Shown: positions 12,424 to 27,102 of the stretch, one piece after another
Position numbering within the stretch: the first letter of the stretch is position 1
Layout: each line of letters opens with the position of its first letter
From: Dipylidium caninum
Lineage: Eukaryota; Platyhelminthes; Cestoda; Cyclophyllidea; Dipylidiidae
Assembly (NCBI GenBank): GCA_017562135.1
Contig: QEYB01000062.1
Span: 62,001-126,000, forward strand
Length of the DNA stretch: 64,000 nucleotides
Reading direction: 5' to 3'
Notes under the pieces: generated by a model
The model's database searches: none
The model's input: only the letters and a program-made list of their open reading frames with translations
Told to the model about the DNA's origin: nothing
Made by a program: the position numbers and the translations under genes

Positions 12424-15400
12424 AATGTGAGTCCTACAAAGTCGAAAAATCTCAATTCTTCAACAGTGCTGTACGTTGACAGTTACGTTAATGAGTGTTC
12501 AACGACAACGTTTCCTATCAATTCCCTCTTTTACCACTGTTCATACACCCAACGCCGGTTTTAAAAACTATTCGACTGCATTTCAGATTTTATAACCAAA
12601 AGCTATAATTACAGCTATACATGTTAATTAGTTCTTTGAACACTGTGAGTCTTTTAAACAAAGTATGGCTTTTGTTCCTGGACCCCCTGAGGACGTGATA
12701 AGAAGTGTGTCATACGGCACCCTTCTGGCGATAATCAGGATTGCCGTCCACCAGTCGTGTGAATTCAAGTTGTAAGCGTGCGGAAGCGGTTCACACGTGC
12801 TTGTCACTGGTGCCCTCGTAACGTTCACGCAAAGTAAATGTACAATCGCCTGTCAGATACCACCAGACTCTTCCCACTTTTCGCACTAAACTCATTGATA
12901 AACAATTTTTGTTACAAATAAATGCACAGCTTTCGAATTCCCCCCTATGATTATACGCGCTTCTAAATGACATGTCATTGAAGTGAGTGTGAAGTCGCGT
13001 TTAAGTAATTTTGTGGAAAATGGGCAGTTGATAAAGGCATTCGGGTGGTTATCCTTACCCCCTGCCTCTATAATGATCACATGGCTGTTTGTGGTTGGTG
13101 GAACACAATTCCCTTTGTGCCTCTTCTCCGGAGTGCAATTTAAATGCAACTTAACGCAACCTAAAGCCTACCGGAGTGAAGGGGAAAGACCATAATAAGT
13201 GTTAAGTTAACATCTATTTGATTGGCATTAGAGTAGAACAATAGAATTGTTGCCAGCGCCGTTAGGCAGATGTAATTTGGGCGAGAGGCGAGAGGCTTTT
13301 GGAGCTTAGGCTTTTTGTGTTTAGGAATAATGAGGTAACAAAATGATGCTGGAGGGCACGGATATCATATCAGCAAAGGTATGGAAGAAAATCGTCCAGT
13401 CATATGGTGTTTAATAAAGCTCTTTTCTGTTGTGCACATGTGAGACGGAAAAGCTATTAGCCCTGCTCGCCTAGCTAAGCCCGTACGCTGTGCTCCCGCT
13501 CGGCAGCACCCATCTTCCCCAAATACTTTCGCTCACCGGCCCCGCCTCTCCTACCCCGTGCTCACTGAGCGTTTTACAAGCGGCGAAGAATTTCAGCATT
13601 GCTCTTCCGATACAGCGAGTAAGTGGATATGTTCCTGGAAAAACATTAAAATGCCTATTTATCACCAAGACTTGAATGGTCTTTCCTGCCTCCTGCGTAT
13701 ATCGAGCATAACAATTAACCTCTTCCTATTTGTGCACCTTATTGCGAGGCAATGGAAAAATTAGAATGCCGCATTACTTTCCAGGTGGAAGTCATTTTAT
13801 TCTAGAAAAGAATGAGAAAAGTTTATGCACTTCCCACCATATAATACTTCTGGACATGGTTATAGTTGCCTCAATTCCGTCTTCACGAAGGAACTTCACG
13901 TCGAACGGAGTTAACTCACTCCCAAAGTCCCAACCGATTACGCAGATAAATGAAATGATTCCACTGCATGCCAATGAGAGGTTGAATTTCCTTACTATGC
14001 GTCAATGGCTATTACCTGAGTAACCAAACGTCGTTTCATTGCTCTATTTACGTGGCTTTTGGAACATTTACGAGAGCACCGGTATACTTAACTTGCATTC
14101 CCGAGTTGCACCACCTTCCATACAAAACTGCTGAAGTTCGGGCAACCATGGGCAACAGAGGTCGTGGGGAAAACAGGAAAAGTCACGTCGATAGGAAAGT
14201 GTCTCACAGACGTTGCAAACAAAAAGAGATGTTTAACTGTTGCATGGCTGGGGTCTCATCGCCTGTTTCAATTAAAATCTCTCATATTGCCGAAAGTGTT
14301 CGGGAATGGGCCTGTCGAGCCGGGCTATCCTCTTGTAGATCTTCTTCTTCCATGCCGATTGGTTGTCGGAGCCGGTGATGATTGCAGTAAAAAACTCTTG
14401 GACGGCTTTCTCGACCACCGTGATGAATTCAAGAGGTGTCTAAAAGGCGTACAGTTTTATTGCGCGTCCCCCTCAATGAAAGCCTATGGTTCCGGATTTG
14501 TAGGACCGAAATGAATTATTTGGTCCTCCCTCTCCTTCCCCGTTTAAGGGACAAAAAAGACAAATATTAGATGACATGTGGATCACTGTATGTTTCGGAA
14601 TGTTATCGTTCTTACGTTTCCTAGTCAAGATAGTGTTGACGCAGCCAAGGCCGAAGGGGAACATGTCCTACCCATAAACTGATAATTGACTGCAGAGACG
14701 GGATAACTCAGAGAATTTTTCTAGTAATTTTAGCGCAGACCATAGGCTACAAGGCGGAAATTAAAACCCACCTCGCTTGTCAGCCTTTCGATTGTAATGC
14801 GATGTGAGGACTCTGTAAACGCCATGCCTCGGTGTTATCCTGACAACATCACTTGATAGTACGCCTTCCGCAACCAGTGTCCGTGCGTATCGTTCAATAT
14901 TAATGTAGAAAAACTCGCTATTGGATAAAACAAAGCTTATTCAAGCTAAATTTCACGCGTTTACTTAACAACATTAAGTAATAAAGCTTGATAATTCTAA
15001 AAACAGCAGACACGATTTGCTTTCGGGGAGAAGAATTGGTGAGCCGCACGGACAAGCGAGCATCAGGTGAAAAGTTAACTTTCATCTGGGCTTACCGAAA
15101 GTTACTGAACCACTTGACCAATTGGGCTGTGTTGTTGCGGTTAAAATTTACCTCAGGGAAGAAAGACTTTAAGTAAGCCGATTTGGGGTAACGCGTGTAG
15201 AGGAACATTAGTTTCGCCTTTCGTATGTGTCCACTACCCAGAAGTTCGTCCTTTTGTGTGCAAAAAAATTAAACTCTCATGAGTTGAAACACAAATCCGC
15301 AAATCAAAAGCTCATAATAAAAGTAGTCCTCTTCATCGCCCACGAGGAAACCGATAATTTTAACTTCTCAAATGACTTTTACGGCAGCGTTCCTAACGTT

Positions 15401-15648
15401 TGGAATTAAGAAACCATTTTCGCTTGATGTTGCAAGTATGAAAGAGGGTAAATACGGAATCAACTACAATTCCACCAGGAGGGCGCTCTATTTCTTGCAT
15501 GCTCGACTTTCAGTAGCTTGAAAATCCCTGTTTCATTGTCGTAATCACTAAACTGATACGCACAGGAAAAGAGGATTTTTTTTCAATTATACACCATACG
15601 AAAGTTAAAAGAGAATGTGAGAAATAAGTGCAAATGTTGTCAATATAC
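12424..15648. other. no supported exon
   Basis: Contains only short or overlapping open frames. The two overlapping plus frames at 14052-14378 and 14164-14514 are the longest, but they lack recognisable domains and clear splice signals. A GC-rich patch lies at about 13480-13610. I see nothing else to annotate. Confidence 0.4.
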
Positions 15649-16209
15649 CTTTAGGTTGGCGTGCGAGAATTTAAAATTTGCGAAAGCTGCTTTCCACCCA
15701 GTTTTACCATGCTCAGTGCGCGCCACTAGTGGTCCTTCCGTTGTTAGACGTTTGACACGTTTGACAGGCGTAGGAGCCTCCCTATGAGCCACCTCAAGAG
15801 GATTCTCCATAATATTTTCTTTCCCCTCCAAACTCTCCGCCAATTGCCTCTCAATTTGCCTCATGCTAAGCTTCAGTATTTGGGTGAAGTGATGCCCCAC
15901 TCCCTCTGCATGTGGCCCTTGAAGCATGCGAGAATTAGGTGAATAACCTCCATTCCAGAGCCAAGGGGACTCGTCGGCACGTGTGAGCGTTGGAGCTCTA
16001 AGGAGTAGAAAGGGAGGTGGAACAATGAAAACGGCTTCCAGAGGGCTCAGGTGGAATTGAAGGCCAGCAGGGCTTCCATAAGTGCTCTTGTTAACTTGCT
16101 CTTGGCTTCCGAAATTCGATGTAGTTGATGGGTGCCGATTGGGCATGGAACAATTAAAATATTTTGGATTCCCAAAAGAAGTCATTTTGTTACGTAATCT
16201 AGAACGCAT
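15649..16209 (-). CDS. first coding exon of an unrecognised protein (partial)
   Basis: The minus-strand frame is open with ATGs at 16209 and 16185; the second, with A at -3, gives MTSFGNPKY and is the more natural start. The frame runs to a donor at 15649/15648 (CTAAAG then GTATAT), phase 0, just before a stop in read-through. The product is about 180 residues: Ser/Asn/Pro-rich at first, then a hydrophobic-proline segment (VPPPFLLLRAP), and in the last 70 residues a charged helical part (RQIERQLAESLEGKEN) and a basic motif PVKRVKRL that could be a nuclear localisation signal (inference). Downstream exons should lie below 15648 but I could not identify them. No family recognised; single-exon evidence only. 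Confidence 0.4.
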
Positions 16210-17943
16210 AAAGACAAAGGCGATATAAATGTTGAGTGCATGCTTCACAAAGCAAAACACCCTTTAAATATAGAAGAAAGAGGAAAATTAGGTGGTGTTG
16301 CGGACTCCCCCCTTTACGTGTCCTCATATTCTAACTCCGGCGACATAATAATTACCTAATTATAAATAGCAAGAGGGTTCTGTAATTTGCATGATTCTTT
16401 CTGTGCAATAATTGGGATTAAAATGGGTCTGTTGCTGGTGTAGAAGGAAACTAGTGGAGTGTCTCTTCGAAGTAATGTGCCTTACAAATGCGATTCCTTT
16501 CCTCAAGTGGCAAATGAGCTCGCACCCGACTCACCTCCGGTAACGACCAGCCCGGACAAACCGTGCATCATGCGATGCGCTTATATAGAGTCCTGAGTAG
16601 GCCCAGATTTCGGTAGGATGGGGGAACGCCGCAGGGAGCCGTTTGGGAAGGGGCGGGGCCGGTGACAGCGAGACTGAGAGGGAGGCGGGCGCCATCACAC
16701 ACCTGCTCGCCTGACTGGCATGAACACTGTCGTTCCAATGAAACAGTCACCTTCCTGGCATGCTGGCAAGTCGCTTGTCCGCATGTTTAATGTAATGTGA
16801 TTCACTTACCATGAGTCCTGACCACCTGGTAGTTTGATGTGCTGAGTGTAGAGTGATGGGTGCGGAAGAGATCGCACCACGACTAGGGGCTTAATTCATT
16901 CACTCTAAGGATTGTTACGGGCAGATGATAAAGTCCCTGTACTCAAGGAAAAAGGCTTGACAACACCATTAGCATAACCTGAATTTTGCAATCGTGTCAA
17001 ATGCTACTTACTTGGCCATGGAGCTTTCACGGTTGTCGGGCATAATTTCTAGTGCATTCATCAAACAACATCAGAGAGGAGGGGCGCCACTGACTGCCCA
17101 ACTAGCAGCTCATGAAGAACTTCAACATCTCCTCTCATTAGCCCTGGTCGTGTGACGATAAAGTTTTAAGGTCACCATTGCACACCTGCCCATCGCCCAG
17201 GCTGAGGACCACAGGTGGACATTTGACATTTTGCCACTTCGATGATTTGGACTAGACAGTCGTCGGGCACGCAAATAATGTGGTTTAAGTGAGAATAATA
17301 CGGTTTTTGGTCCCTATAGTCAAAGTGTTTTGATGCATCGTCGTCGTTCTAACCTCGAGTTGACCCAATGTTTATGGCCATCTGCTGCCAGTGGACTTGA
17401 GAGGTTTTCTCGCGCAGGCGTTAGTTCTCAGTCGCTAATAATATCAATTAGCATTCAATGACTTGAACGGCTTTTATGATGTGACCTAAGGAATTTCTTC
17501 GGTTCAGGTGAGGACCAGCGACAATTACAACGTCCTCCCCACGCGGTTGCTAGGGCCCTCAACTCCTACGTGGGGCCAAAGTGGGGGACCATGCGGGCGC
17601 CACGCGACCCGCCTTAGCCGACGCTCTAATCACTCCGCTCCTGTCAGGCTGGTCTGAGCAAGTAAATCGAGGAGTAACTGGTCTAATGGCATTCGTACTC
17701 ACAAGAATATCTAAAAAGGCTCCGCTTTCCCCAAATTCCGTCTAGAAATAATTATGCAAATCCTCGTGAACTTAATGGTATGCGGAACTTTTTTCTTCTG
17801 CTGAGAGAATGTTTTGGAAAAGGGTCGCGTCTCTCCCGAGTCTAACAGATTCCATTCATGGCATATTGAAGTTTTTTTTATTTCCTGACTGGAATACGCC
17901 CGCCAAGTCTCTTCACGTGACACCACACCAGGTATTAAAGAGA

Positions 17944-17968
17944 AGGAAGGAAGGAAGGAAGGAAGGAA
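17944..17968. repeat. (GGAA)n microsatellite
   Basis: About six perfect GGAA tetranucleotide units read directly. Confidence 0.9.
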
Positions 17969-20177
17969 AAGCCCTACATCGTCTGCGCAGTGGGCTTCTG
18001 TGAGTTACTAGCTTCACCGTGAGGTCCGACAAGTGCATGAGAAGGTCTCTTCTGGCGCTCATCGTTCCATCGCCTACTAACGCCTCGTCTCGACGTCACC
18101 GTCACCGTACACAGAGCTAACACGAGAGACGTAGGGGTGAAGAAGCCTTCGGAGGGCCTGTGAACATTGGACGTGTGACTGGTCCGAGTTGAGATCAAGC
18201 GTTTCATACTTGACTGGGGCTTGAAAGAAGATGAAATCTAAAGAAGGGCGCAGTCCGTTGGAAAATTTCTGTCGTATTTTAAAGGGAGGCGAGAGGCAAC
18301 TTGTTTGGTTGGCGGTCTGGCTGGCAGTTTGTGTTAATGCTGAGTAAATACCACGTCTTATTTTGCTTAGGAACGCATTTGTTTCAATTAACAGACCAGT
18401 AATTTCCCATTGCTTAATTTGATGAAGAAACAGGAAAGAGTATACGAGAAGCGCTTTTTCCACCCTTTTGTGGAAAAAGGAATTCACTAAAAGAGCAGTA
18501 ACAAGGAATGTCAAAAACTGTCGGAATGCATCCTACCATAAGACCTTCAGCAAGGCAACAATAAGTCCGCACCAGAAGTTTATGTAAGAGGAAAAATTTT
18601 CATTCTTTGGAACCAGATTAAGGCGAGTGATAACTGAACCATCTTCAGAATCACGGCGACCGTAGTTGGGAGAATGGGAGTTACCCTCAAAGTACACGGA
18701 CGGGATTGTCAACCTTCCTTGAAATCTCGTTACATTCCACCGCCTACGTAATTATGTGGTTGGGGGAGGCGGCAAGACAAATGCTAACCTTATTCACCGA
18801 CACTTGCATAAACACAGTTTTTTAAGTTGCCTTCTATTTTGACGCAAATTGGGCGGTGAATGGAGTCCTCGTTGCACGAGATCGAGGGCGGCCGTTGAGG
18901 GCAGCTAAGGGACACATGTGAACCCGTAGTAGTGATCTGTCATGTGGTGGAAAGTGGCGCTAATCCCGGGCTGGCGTTAAGAGGAATGCCTCACAAAAAA
19001 GCAGGACCCTGGTGCGGTGTATTTGCTTTTTTGGTGCACTTTGTATGCACAGAAGTAAAATTTTTCGCTGGGAATATATACTGCACCGTCCGATGTTGCT
19101 TAGTGTCCATGCGATGGAGTCACGCGCAAAGTAAACCGGACGCCGCGTCATGGAGACCGCCTCGGCACACAGTTTCCTTCGCGAGAAACAACCGAGTCCA
19201 TCAGTGGCTCCAGATGACGTGGACATGTCTATTTTTTCACGACAATAACGTTAAAATAGACTTTCCCGCTGTCTCGTAAATAGGTCCCTCTTGTGGAGTC
19301 ATAAGGGCAGGCTTCGAAGGCTTCTTTCTCGAACTGAACAGAGGGAGACCCAACTGGAGGCGTACGTGTTGCCTCGGAAGACGGTCGCGATTGCCTTCAT
19401 TAGTGGGCTGTGCTGACAAAAAGTTGTACACCATCGTGTATTTGGCACTGATTCCTGTCAACTTTATCACTGAAAAATGAAGGAGAAAAATCACGAGAGT
19501 GAGGCGGTTACGCGGTCTTAGAGGGCATCGCTTCGACAAACTTCCGTTCAACTGCCCTCCAGGAGTGGTCACAAGCGCACAACAGCGTCAGCCGACGACC
19601 ACTAGAATTGCAGAATGGGGGATTTGGTCCCACTAGTCTTCTCGACGTAGAGAATACGTGCCTGCCAGACTCGCGCCTCCTTTGCGGCCGGCCGGATGCG
19701 AGTCCGTCGCCTCCAACGCCAGGCAGACAGAAGCACGCTCCCCTCGCACAGTCCGCAAGACCCGGAAGTTGAAGTTTAATTTCCTATGACCAACGCTTTT
19801 CCCTTCGATGGGCTCCTACACTGCTCTAAATAGTGAAAGATTACGGTGAATGAAGTGCGCCTTCATCTCCCCTTTTAAAAAGCATAAATAATTGTGCCAG
19901 TTAAAATAAGGAATGTGTGCTGAAAGGAGAGACGGTTAGAGTCCGTTTGGTAGAACAGTACAAAATTAAAGGTAAACTTCACCGCAATGTGAACTAAAGA
20001 CGTGAAAAATGACGTCGGTGAAACATTTCCCAACCATCTAGAGTGTAGAAGCGCCGTTCACATTACTAATTGAAAATGCTAGTAGACCCTGCCACATAAA
20101 TACTTGCAGCCTTCGTATTTGCAACCACAAGTGGAATGTTATAGACTTGCCACACACAAAAAATCGTCGGGAGGAGG

Positions 20178-20183
<6 letters not shown>

Positions 20184-20220
<37 letters not shown>
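20184..20220. repeat. (GA)n microsatellite
   Basis: About eighteen uninterrupted GA dinucleotides, flanked on the left by other purine-rich sequence (GGAGGAGGGAGGG). Confidence 0.95.
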
Positions 20221-20223
<3 letters not shown>

Positions 20224-23200
20224 GAGGCAAGATCGTACAACGAAATACCGCCACATTTGCCGCGAGAAATATTTTGCATAACCACCTTTAATCTACCTAT
20301 GCTCCGTGATAATTCGATGATGCTGAAAAACTACGTTTTTTATGGAGGTGGTAGCCGAATACTGAAAGTTGTTGTGCTGCGCTACCAGAGTAAGCCACCT
20401 TTCTGCGGAGATGGGAAGAATCGGCAGACCTGAGCGGCTTGTGAACAGGCGCCTGGACACTGCGACTACAAGCTGCGCCCTCGTTCCGATGGGCTTTGTT
20501 GCTTGGTCTCCTGGACGGACAGGCTGCACCAGTCTTTTGGGCGTTGACTATCACCGCCGTCCAGACCGGGCTATGGGGAAACACCCAAAAAGAGTCAAAA
20601 ACCGCTCTGGAATTGGCAAAAATGTTGCTTGGAAGGAGGAATGAAGTGTATGTTTTTATGTTTAATAAAAATGGAGAGCTGAGATTCAACAGAGATTTCT
20701 CCTTCCTCTACTGGGGGATTGCCAATCAGTACGCCAAAATGTATTTATAAACTTTGACATTCGAGGGTTATGAGGAATTATGGAGGGGCACGTTTAATCA
20801 ACGACGTGACCACCACCCATTGCCATGACGAGCGCAACTAGGGGAGTCGCAGTTGAGGAAATTTATTCCACCAGGAGTGGCGATTTTCTCCATTGGGCAT
20901 CTTCATTGAGTTTTCACTCTTTGCCTTCACAGTTGGAGGAGGCGCGAATTTTGTGCTCTTTAAGACTCTGTTCCACAAAGTCGACATCAATACAATCTCA
21001 ACTAACAAATTCTTCCACCTCCGAGTTGTTTAATTAAACACCAGTGTGTCTGTGACGGCGTCCGTACCGTGTCCAGTATTTTGAAACAACTTGGCGTCAA
21101 GCAACTTTTGACTTACGCTTTCCGATTGCATGAGTTTTAACACGTTTCTCTATCGTATCGCACAACTTTTCGCCTTAGAAACGAGTGTAAGTAGTGCTGG
21201 ATTGACGCATAGCTGCGGCTGCCTCAGCCTCCCTGTCCCCGGCCAATGGATGCAGGTGAGTTGGACGTGTTTAGATGACTAAACGTCTTTAGTGAAGTCT
21301 AATGCCAGTGTTTTCGAAAGGCCTGGGTGTTAATGGACACCATGTCCTCATCGTGAGGCGGCCTGTAAATGGCTTCTTACCGCCGTCTTTCAGCCGTGCG
21401 GCAACCTTTTAATAATCCAGCCGAAACCAAAAGCTCCCCACTTCATCGCACGCCATGCTTTTAAAGATTGCTTGGCGTAGAGTTCGATGAGACACGAAGT
21501 CATGTTTAATGAAATGGTGGAAATGGCGGCTTATTCAATGGAGTGGGGACAGCCGTGGGTGCACACCATTCTCGTCACGCCTCGTATGAATGAGCACTCG
21601 TGTCCCGGCGTCCTTCGGCTTCGTTGCAGCACCTTTCACCCACTCTCCATCCTCATGTGTCAGGATGCTCTTCGCGTACCACGCTAAATTTAGTCAGACT
21701 TACGATCCCCAACACCCAGCAGACTTCGTTATTTGTGCGGAGCAGAATTAACACTGGCTCCCATTGTTTCATCTGCCCCGAAAGCGTCTGGACTGACCTT
21801 TACCCAAACTGCTCGGCATTTACCCGAGTCATGAAATAAAATTCAGTTGGGTGCGCTGAGTCATTTGGGTGGATGTTTGCCTATGAAAGGATCAGTCAGT
21901 AGACACCAAATTAGGGGTTACACTGGGCGTGGGGGGGGAGGATGGCGCGCGAAGGGCGTTGCGACGAGGAAGGAGGGAGGACAGACAGGCAGGCAGGGAT
22001 GGCAGTCTCAGCTGCATCTGCATGAAAGAATTCAGGTCCACCTAAGCATTCGCGATTGCGGCGTTGGAATGTGGCTTACTGCTCGGGGGACAGTGGAAAT
22101 TTATATTTGGACAGAATGAAAAATACGCCGCTGGTTCCGAGTCTGCGAGCAAATTTTATGCATTCCTGCTCCAGCAAACCGATTTTTCCTCAAACATGGA
22201 TCGAGTCACTTGGCCACGAGGGAATTTTTAGTTTGTTGAATGAGTCCTGAGTCTTAGTTCAACCTTTTCTTTGACTACACATAATTAAGTGTAACTTCGT
22301 TTGGCTAGGTGGAGTGGGCGTTGCGGGCCTATGTTTAGTCTAGCGACAGGGTTCGCGAATTTTCTGTACTTCTCTATCGTTAAGCTTAAGGCGGTCACCT
22401 GTTGTGAACCGCTCATTGTAGTCTTCAAGGCTTCTCAACGAGGTGAGAGATGTGGAGGTGGTATAAGCTGAGAGTCAGCGCTCGCTTGTCGGGCCACCAA
22501 ACGTCGCAGCACGAAATTGGGCAGATAGCAAATTAAAACAATGGTCGAAGTTCTCGGTAATTAGTGGCAAAGAAATATGGTAACCGTGTTTATTCCACTT
22601 TATACTTGCATGACCAAATATTCACTTAACACGTCCAATCAGTCCTTGCTGGTTGTTTGAGCGACAACTCTGCCTGGCGTGTTCCCCTTCCCCAAGGCAC
22701 GCTGACGGGAATGGCATTTGCGTTCGACGAGTTGGGACTACCAAAAGCGCCGCCCCCGGTGCATCACCCTCAAGAAATGGGAGAATCCCCCTTTTATGCC
22801 TAAGTACAAATTGACCGGCTGGGCAGGCGGTAGTGAAAGTATTCCACTCTTCCCCTGTTAATCATTCCGGCGGTCACTTCGCACATTTCAACGCCAACGG
22901 GAGAGAAAAGCGACAAATGCAACGCATTAGGTCTATGCCAGCCGGGCTCGCATGCAAATGCAATTCATTCAATCACGTAAACGTATAGACATTCCACTAC
23001 CACTGTCGAATAGACGACGTACATTAATTTCTACCCAGCACAAATGAGAAGTGAAATGTCATTGTGCGCGGCAAAATGACGCACTGCTGGGAAAACAAAG
23101 CTGTGAAATGTACTCCAACAGGGGGAGCGTGGTTTTCACCTCGAGACACACTTGAGACAGCCAACTGCCTCTGTAATCGGAAATCGTCTCCAATTCGGAG

Positions 23201-26200
23201 ATCCATTGGCTCTGTGCTTTTGGGTTCGTAATCCATCAGCTATGTGTGATTATACAAAATTCCAAGAAGGAGAGGTACAACAGCCTTGAGCGTAAAGTAG
23301 GGGCGACCTTACTGCTCATAGTGGAATCCTTGATTTTAGACGCTCTGGCAAAGAAGACCATTTTTTTTGCTAGAGACGTTTGCCCATTCATAGTCGGAAG
23401 GTAAATTACGGGAGTTGTGGCGCAAAGGCGTTCAACAATGTAATTATTTTTTCCTCAAACGTTGATTCCAATGCTTTTTGGCAAATGCATGGCAGCAGAG
23501 GCTGCAGGGTTGTGTTCTACAAGACCACAAACAACTTCGCGGTGTAGTAGGGAGTTACAAGCTTTCGCCAGGTCAACTATTGCGTTGGTAAGCGGAGCAT
23601 GAAATGACTGTCGCATGACACGGTGGCGCAATAAAAAAGGCGAGAGCAGGCGACGACAATGATTCAACGCCGTCCAGATGGCATTTTGCCTCCTTTAATA
23701 AAGTCAGGCCCTATTTTGGCAAGGTTGGAGGTTCAGCATTAACCGACCACGCGTTGTTGGCCCAGTGGGGGTGGTCTTTGGGTGGGAAAGTCTATTTTGT
23801 CGGTAAAACAGTTGCCTCCCCTGACTGTCTATGGGTGGGTGTTTCCGCTGGCAATCCTTTCGCTGGCCTTCCCCTCGAGCACCCCGGCCCGTGCGGAAAC
23901 GGTCTTCGCTGATCAACTCGACCATCTTAGTCTACAGTGATAGTCTGTTCACTGAAGCTTTACCAGTCGATATTCTAACCATCGAAAGACCTGAAAAGCC
24001 CACTATAGAATGAGGACATTTGCAAAGAGAGGGGATATTGAGGGCGGTAGATTTTCTGAAAGCCCGCGCCTTACACAATTAGCGCTCTACTTATTCGATT
24101 GGCATTATTCACTTGTTCAACTGGAGACGCGCGATCTACCTGCCTCCGAACTTGAATTTACTCCGTCCTAAGGTGTTTGTGTTAGCTTGCTGTCTAAACA
24201 GCAGTCGCATTTGTCATTTTGATGTGAAATTTTGCGCTTCCACATGCTACCGGTGGCAAAGACGCCAGGAGCATTTCGAGCCCGTGTTTATGTTATTAAC
24301 GCGTCCATGTCCAGAGATGCACCACAGAAAAGTGCACCTGTCGCTGGGGCCTCGCAGCGCTGACAACTTGAGCAGACATGTTTCACGCTGATTGTGGGAC
24401 TCGCATCGAGGATCAACGTTTGAACCTCAAGCATGGGTGTGAAACCGCTCAATATGACGGAAAACCGTGAAGTGACGGGAGCCTTTAGGTGTTTCCACCA
24501 TGGTTCCGATCTTCCCAACAACTCGCTGAATAAACGACTGCCCAACTAAAGCATAGATTGCTAAAAGAGCTGTTACGTAAATTGTGTTCTCAAACCATTG
24601 ACTGGGCAAATGTTTACGCCCACTGCAACGTATCCCGCAGTTACCGGAGCATACAAACGTATTTTGACTGGCATCAAAAGTGAGGACGTTTGGAAAGTTC
24701 CTCTCGAGGAATCGAGGGAAGGAGGCCAGTTGATCTTTGGCCGAAAATATCGCCAAAAGTGTCTTAACCAAACTAGTCTTTGGCGATAGTTGCAACGTCT
24801 TTGCCTTCTGGAGTAGGTTGGCTACTCCTGACCGCTGCGGTATGCGGTCAGTCGACCCTTCGCCAGTTAGAGAACTGAAAAATGTCAATCCGAGTAGAAG
24901 CGTGTGTGGCATGAAACATTCCTCACTCATTCCACACTGTGCTGGCGGTCAAAACGGCCCATTAGGCTTAGGTGTAGAGGTGGAATTTGGACGCAGGTTG
25001 AAGTGAAATGAACTACTGAACTGGAGAGTGCACAAGCTTTCATTCACAATCCAGCAAGCTTACCTGAAATAGCGCAAGAGTTATGGGGGGAGAGAGGGAT
25101 TAACCGGTCAGTACTTTTCCCATCCCTCGACTTTTGGATTTGGAGAGGATGGCGAAGGCACTTACCGTTTCGGCTAGGGCTACAACTGTTGACTTTCTTA
25201 CAGGCAATAAAAGGGTATTTTGGCAGCAGCGGAACTTCCGTTGCGGTGATGTGAAGTATTTGGCCGCATTGCATAGCATCGAGCAAAACGAAATCACGGA
25301 AGTCGGGCCAAAAAGGGCTGACGAATTGCTGAGGGAATGTGGTGCATGCGTAGGAGCAGCGCCATGAAATAAATGGAAGTTGAAACTGCGTCTACGTGGC
25401 AACGCATTATTCGACTTGGCGAAACGTAAATTTTAAGTTAACAAGCGAAGCACTCAAACGGAGATGGAGGGTGGAGTCTACTTTCTTAGGAAATAGAGTG
25501 AGCGCACACCCTTTCACGCCCTCGGCTGGGGTCACAACCAACTCGTTGGGTGGAATTGAGTCGAATGGATGAATATTCGACAGCAGAATAAGACCGAATG
25601 CTTTTCCTACTCTGTTCACCTGATTTAAGGGGAAACGTGACCCCAGAATTGAGGGAGCGGTGGAACCGTGAAGCTCAAAACGAAGATAGGTACGAGTGGG
25701 GGGCGCATGGACGGTAGACAGAACAATCCCGATGGTGTGGAGGTTATTCCACATAATTTGGGCAATTAGAGGATTAAAAGATAATGTGAGTGCAATGAGA
25801 TGGATTTAGTAACACCCAGGTGAGAGTAGAGGTATTTTATAAAGTCAAAAATTACTTCTTACCTTTCTTTTGCATGAGGGTGAGGGTATTTAGACAAGTC
25901 AGAACTTGGCGTCACTTATGTCGACTTGTCTATGTAAGAAAAACTTTTCATTGTGTTGGACAATGTTTATTTTATGAGGTGAACAATAAACACTTTAAGA
26001 ATTTCGAGGTGTATCTTCAGGGCTCTTGAGTCTCCTGAAGCGTATCGAGACGAAGCCACTTCGTCGTCTTTCCACGAACCGCCCATTTACCCGGAATTCT
26101 GGTGCCAGGATTACGCAAAATGGCATCACTCACAGCGACTCTTAGAGTGACCTCAGGGTAGCCGGAGTTTATGGCAGAATATGCCGGGATAATGCACCTT

Positions 26201-27054
26201 CGCTCAACGGACCCAGTGGCTCGGCGCCCGTTGTCAGCAAGCTTTTGGCCACAAAGTCTTTCCCCACGCGCCCAGCTTCTGCGGCCCACTAACTCGCCAC
26301 CTACATACACCAAGGCGAGTGGCTGCGATTTGCGGGCGCCATGGTTACTCGTTCAGTGAGTTATCCATCTTTTTGCTTCCAGAAAACCAAACTCACACGT
26401 TGATATGTTTCTTACAACTATTGGTACAACCATAAACTAATCGTAAAATAAAAAGCGTTCCTACGAAATGACTCACATGAGCCAGATTATCTGGGACACA
26501 AAAACGACTTTCCTGGACATTGGCAACATGCCTGGCGAGATGGTTACCCCGAGTAAGGGTGGAAGGTTTGAGCAGGAGGGAAGAAAGATTAAAGGCTCCT
26601 TTCCACGAAATTACGGTGAATGTTACAGTGGATAAAAACACTTGCGATTACCGAAGAAGTAGCAAAAGTTGCAATAGGACCCCACAGTATTTACCGTAAA
26701 TTTACTTGTTAATGGGTGAAATATTTTCCCAGCGCCACAAACTTATGCAGTTGCAGTTTCTTCGACTGGGAAATTGTGAATAATGGAGGAGCTTCAACGA
26801 CATCGGCAGCACGATGACTTCAAACCGTCATTATGGGCTGTTGTGGAGGTTCCACACCACACACACCCGAGATGAATCTTCCAGCCTTTCAAAAGTCGGC
26901 TGGAATTTGTGAACAATGCAATGTGATTGTAATGAAAGAATACGGGAGATGTGGATGTTACTAGGGAAAGGGAAGTGAAAGGAAAGTGAGCTCAACTTAA
27001 CGCTCAAAATACTCCCGCGCGAATACCCAAGACCCCGAGGGGCAAATCTTGAAG

Positions 27055-27102
27055 TTTAACTACTTCGCTTGAAAGCGGTTTAACTACTTCGCTTGAAAGC
27101 GG
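27055..27102. repeat. 24-bp perfect tandem duplication
   Basis: The 24-bp unit 27055-27078 is repeated without change at 27079-27102. Nothing coding is recognised around it. Confidence 0.95.

Noticed and set aside
13480..16740. Two GC-rich patches (about 13500 and 16640) sharing GGCGGGGCCGGTGA in opposite orientation
   Set aside because: The shared part is only about 14 bp around a GC box; flanks do not align, so an inverted repeat element is not supported.
20369..20750. Overlapping plus frames with a hydrophobic stretch (FWALTITAVQ)
   Set aside because: Open in several frames on both strands, typical of a locally GC-rich segment; no splice-consistent exon could be defined.
24427..24930. 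Minus-strand 167-codon open frame
   Set aside because: No recognisable motif, no convincing start or splice boundary, and mixed hydrophobic and low-complexity content.
26017..26313. Minus-strand frame with a strong GTGAGT donor inside (near YPEVTLRVA)
   Set aside because: One good donor alone is not enough; no acceptor in frame, no partner exon and no recognisable family.
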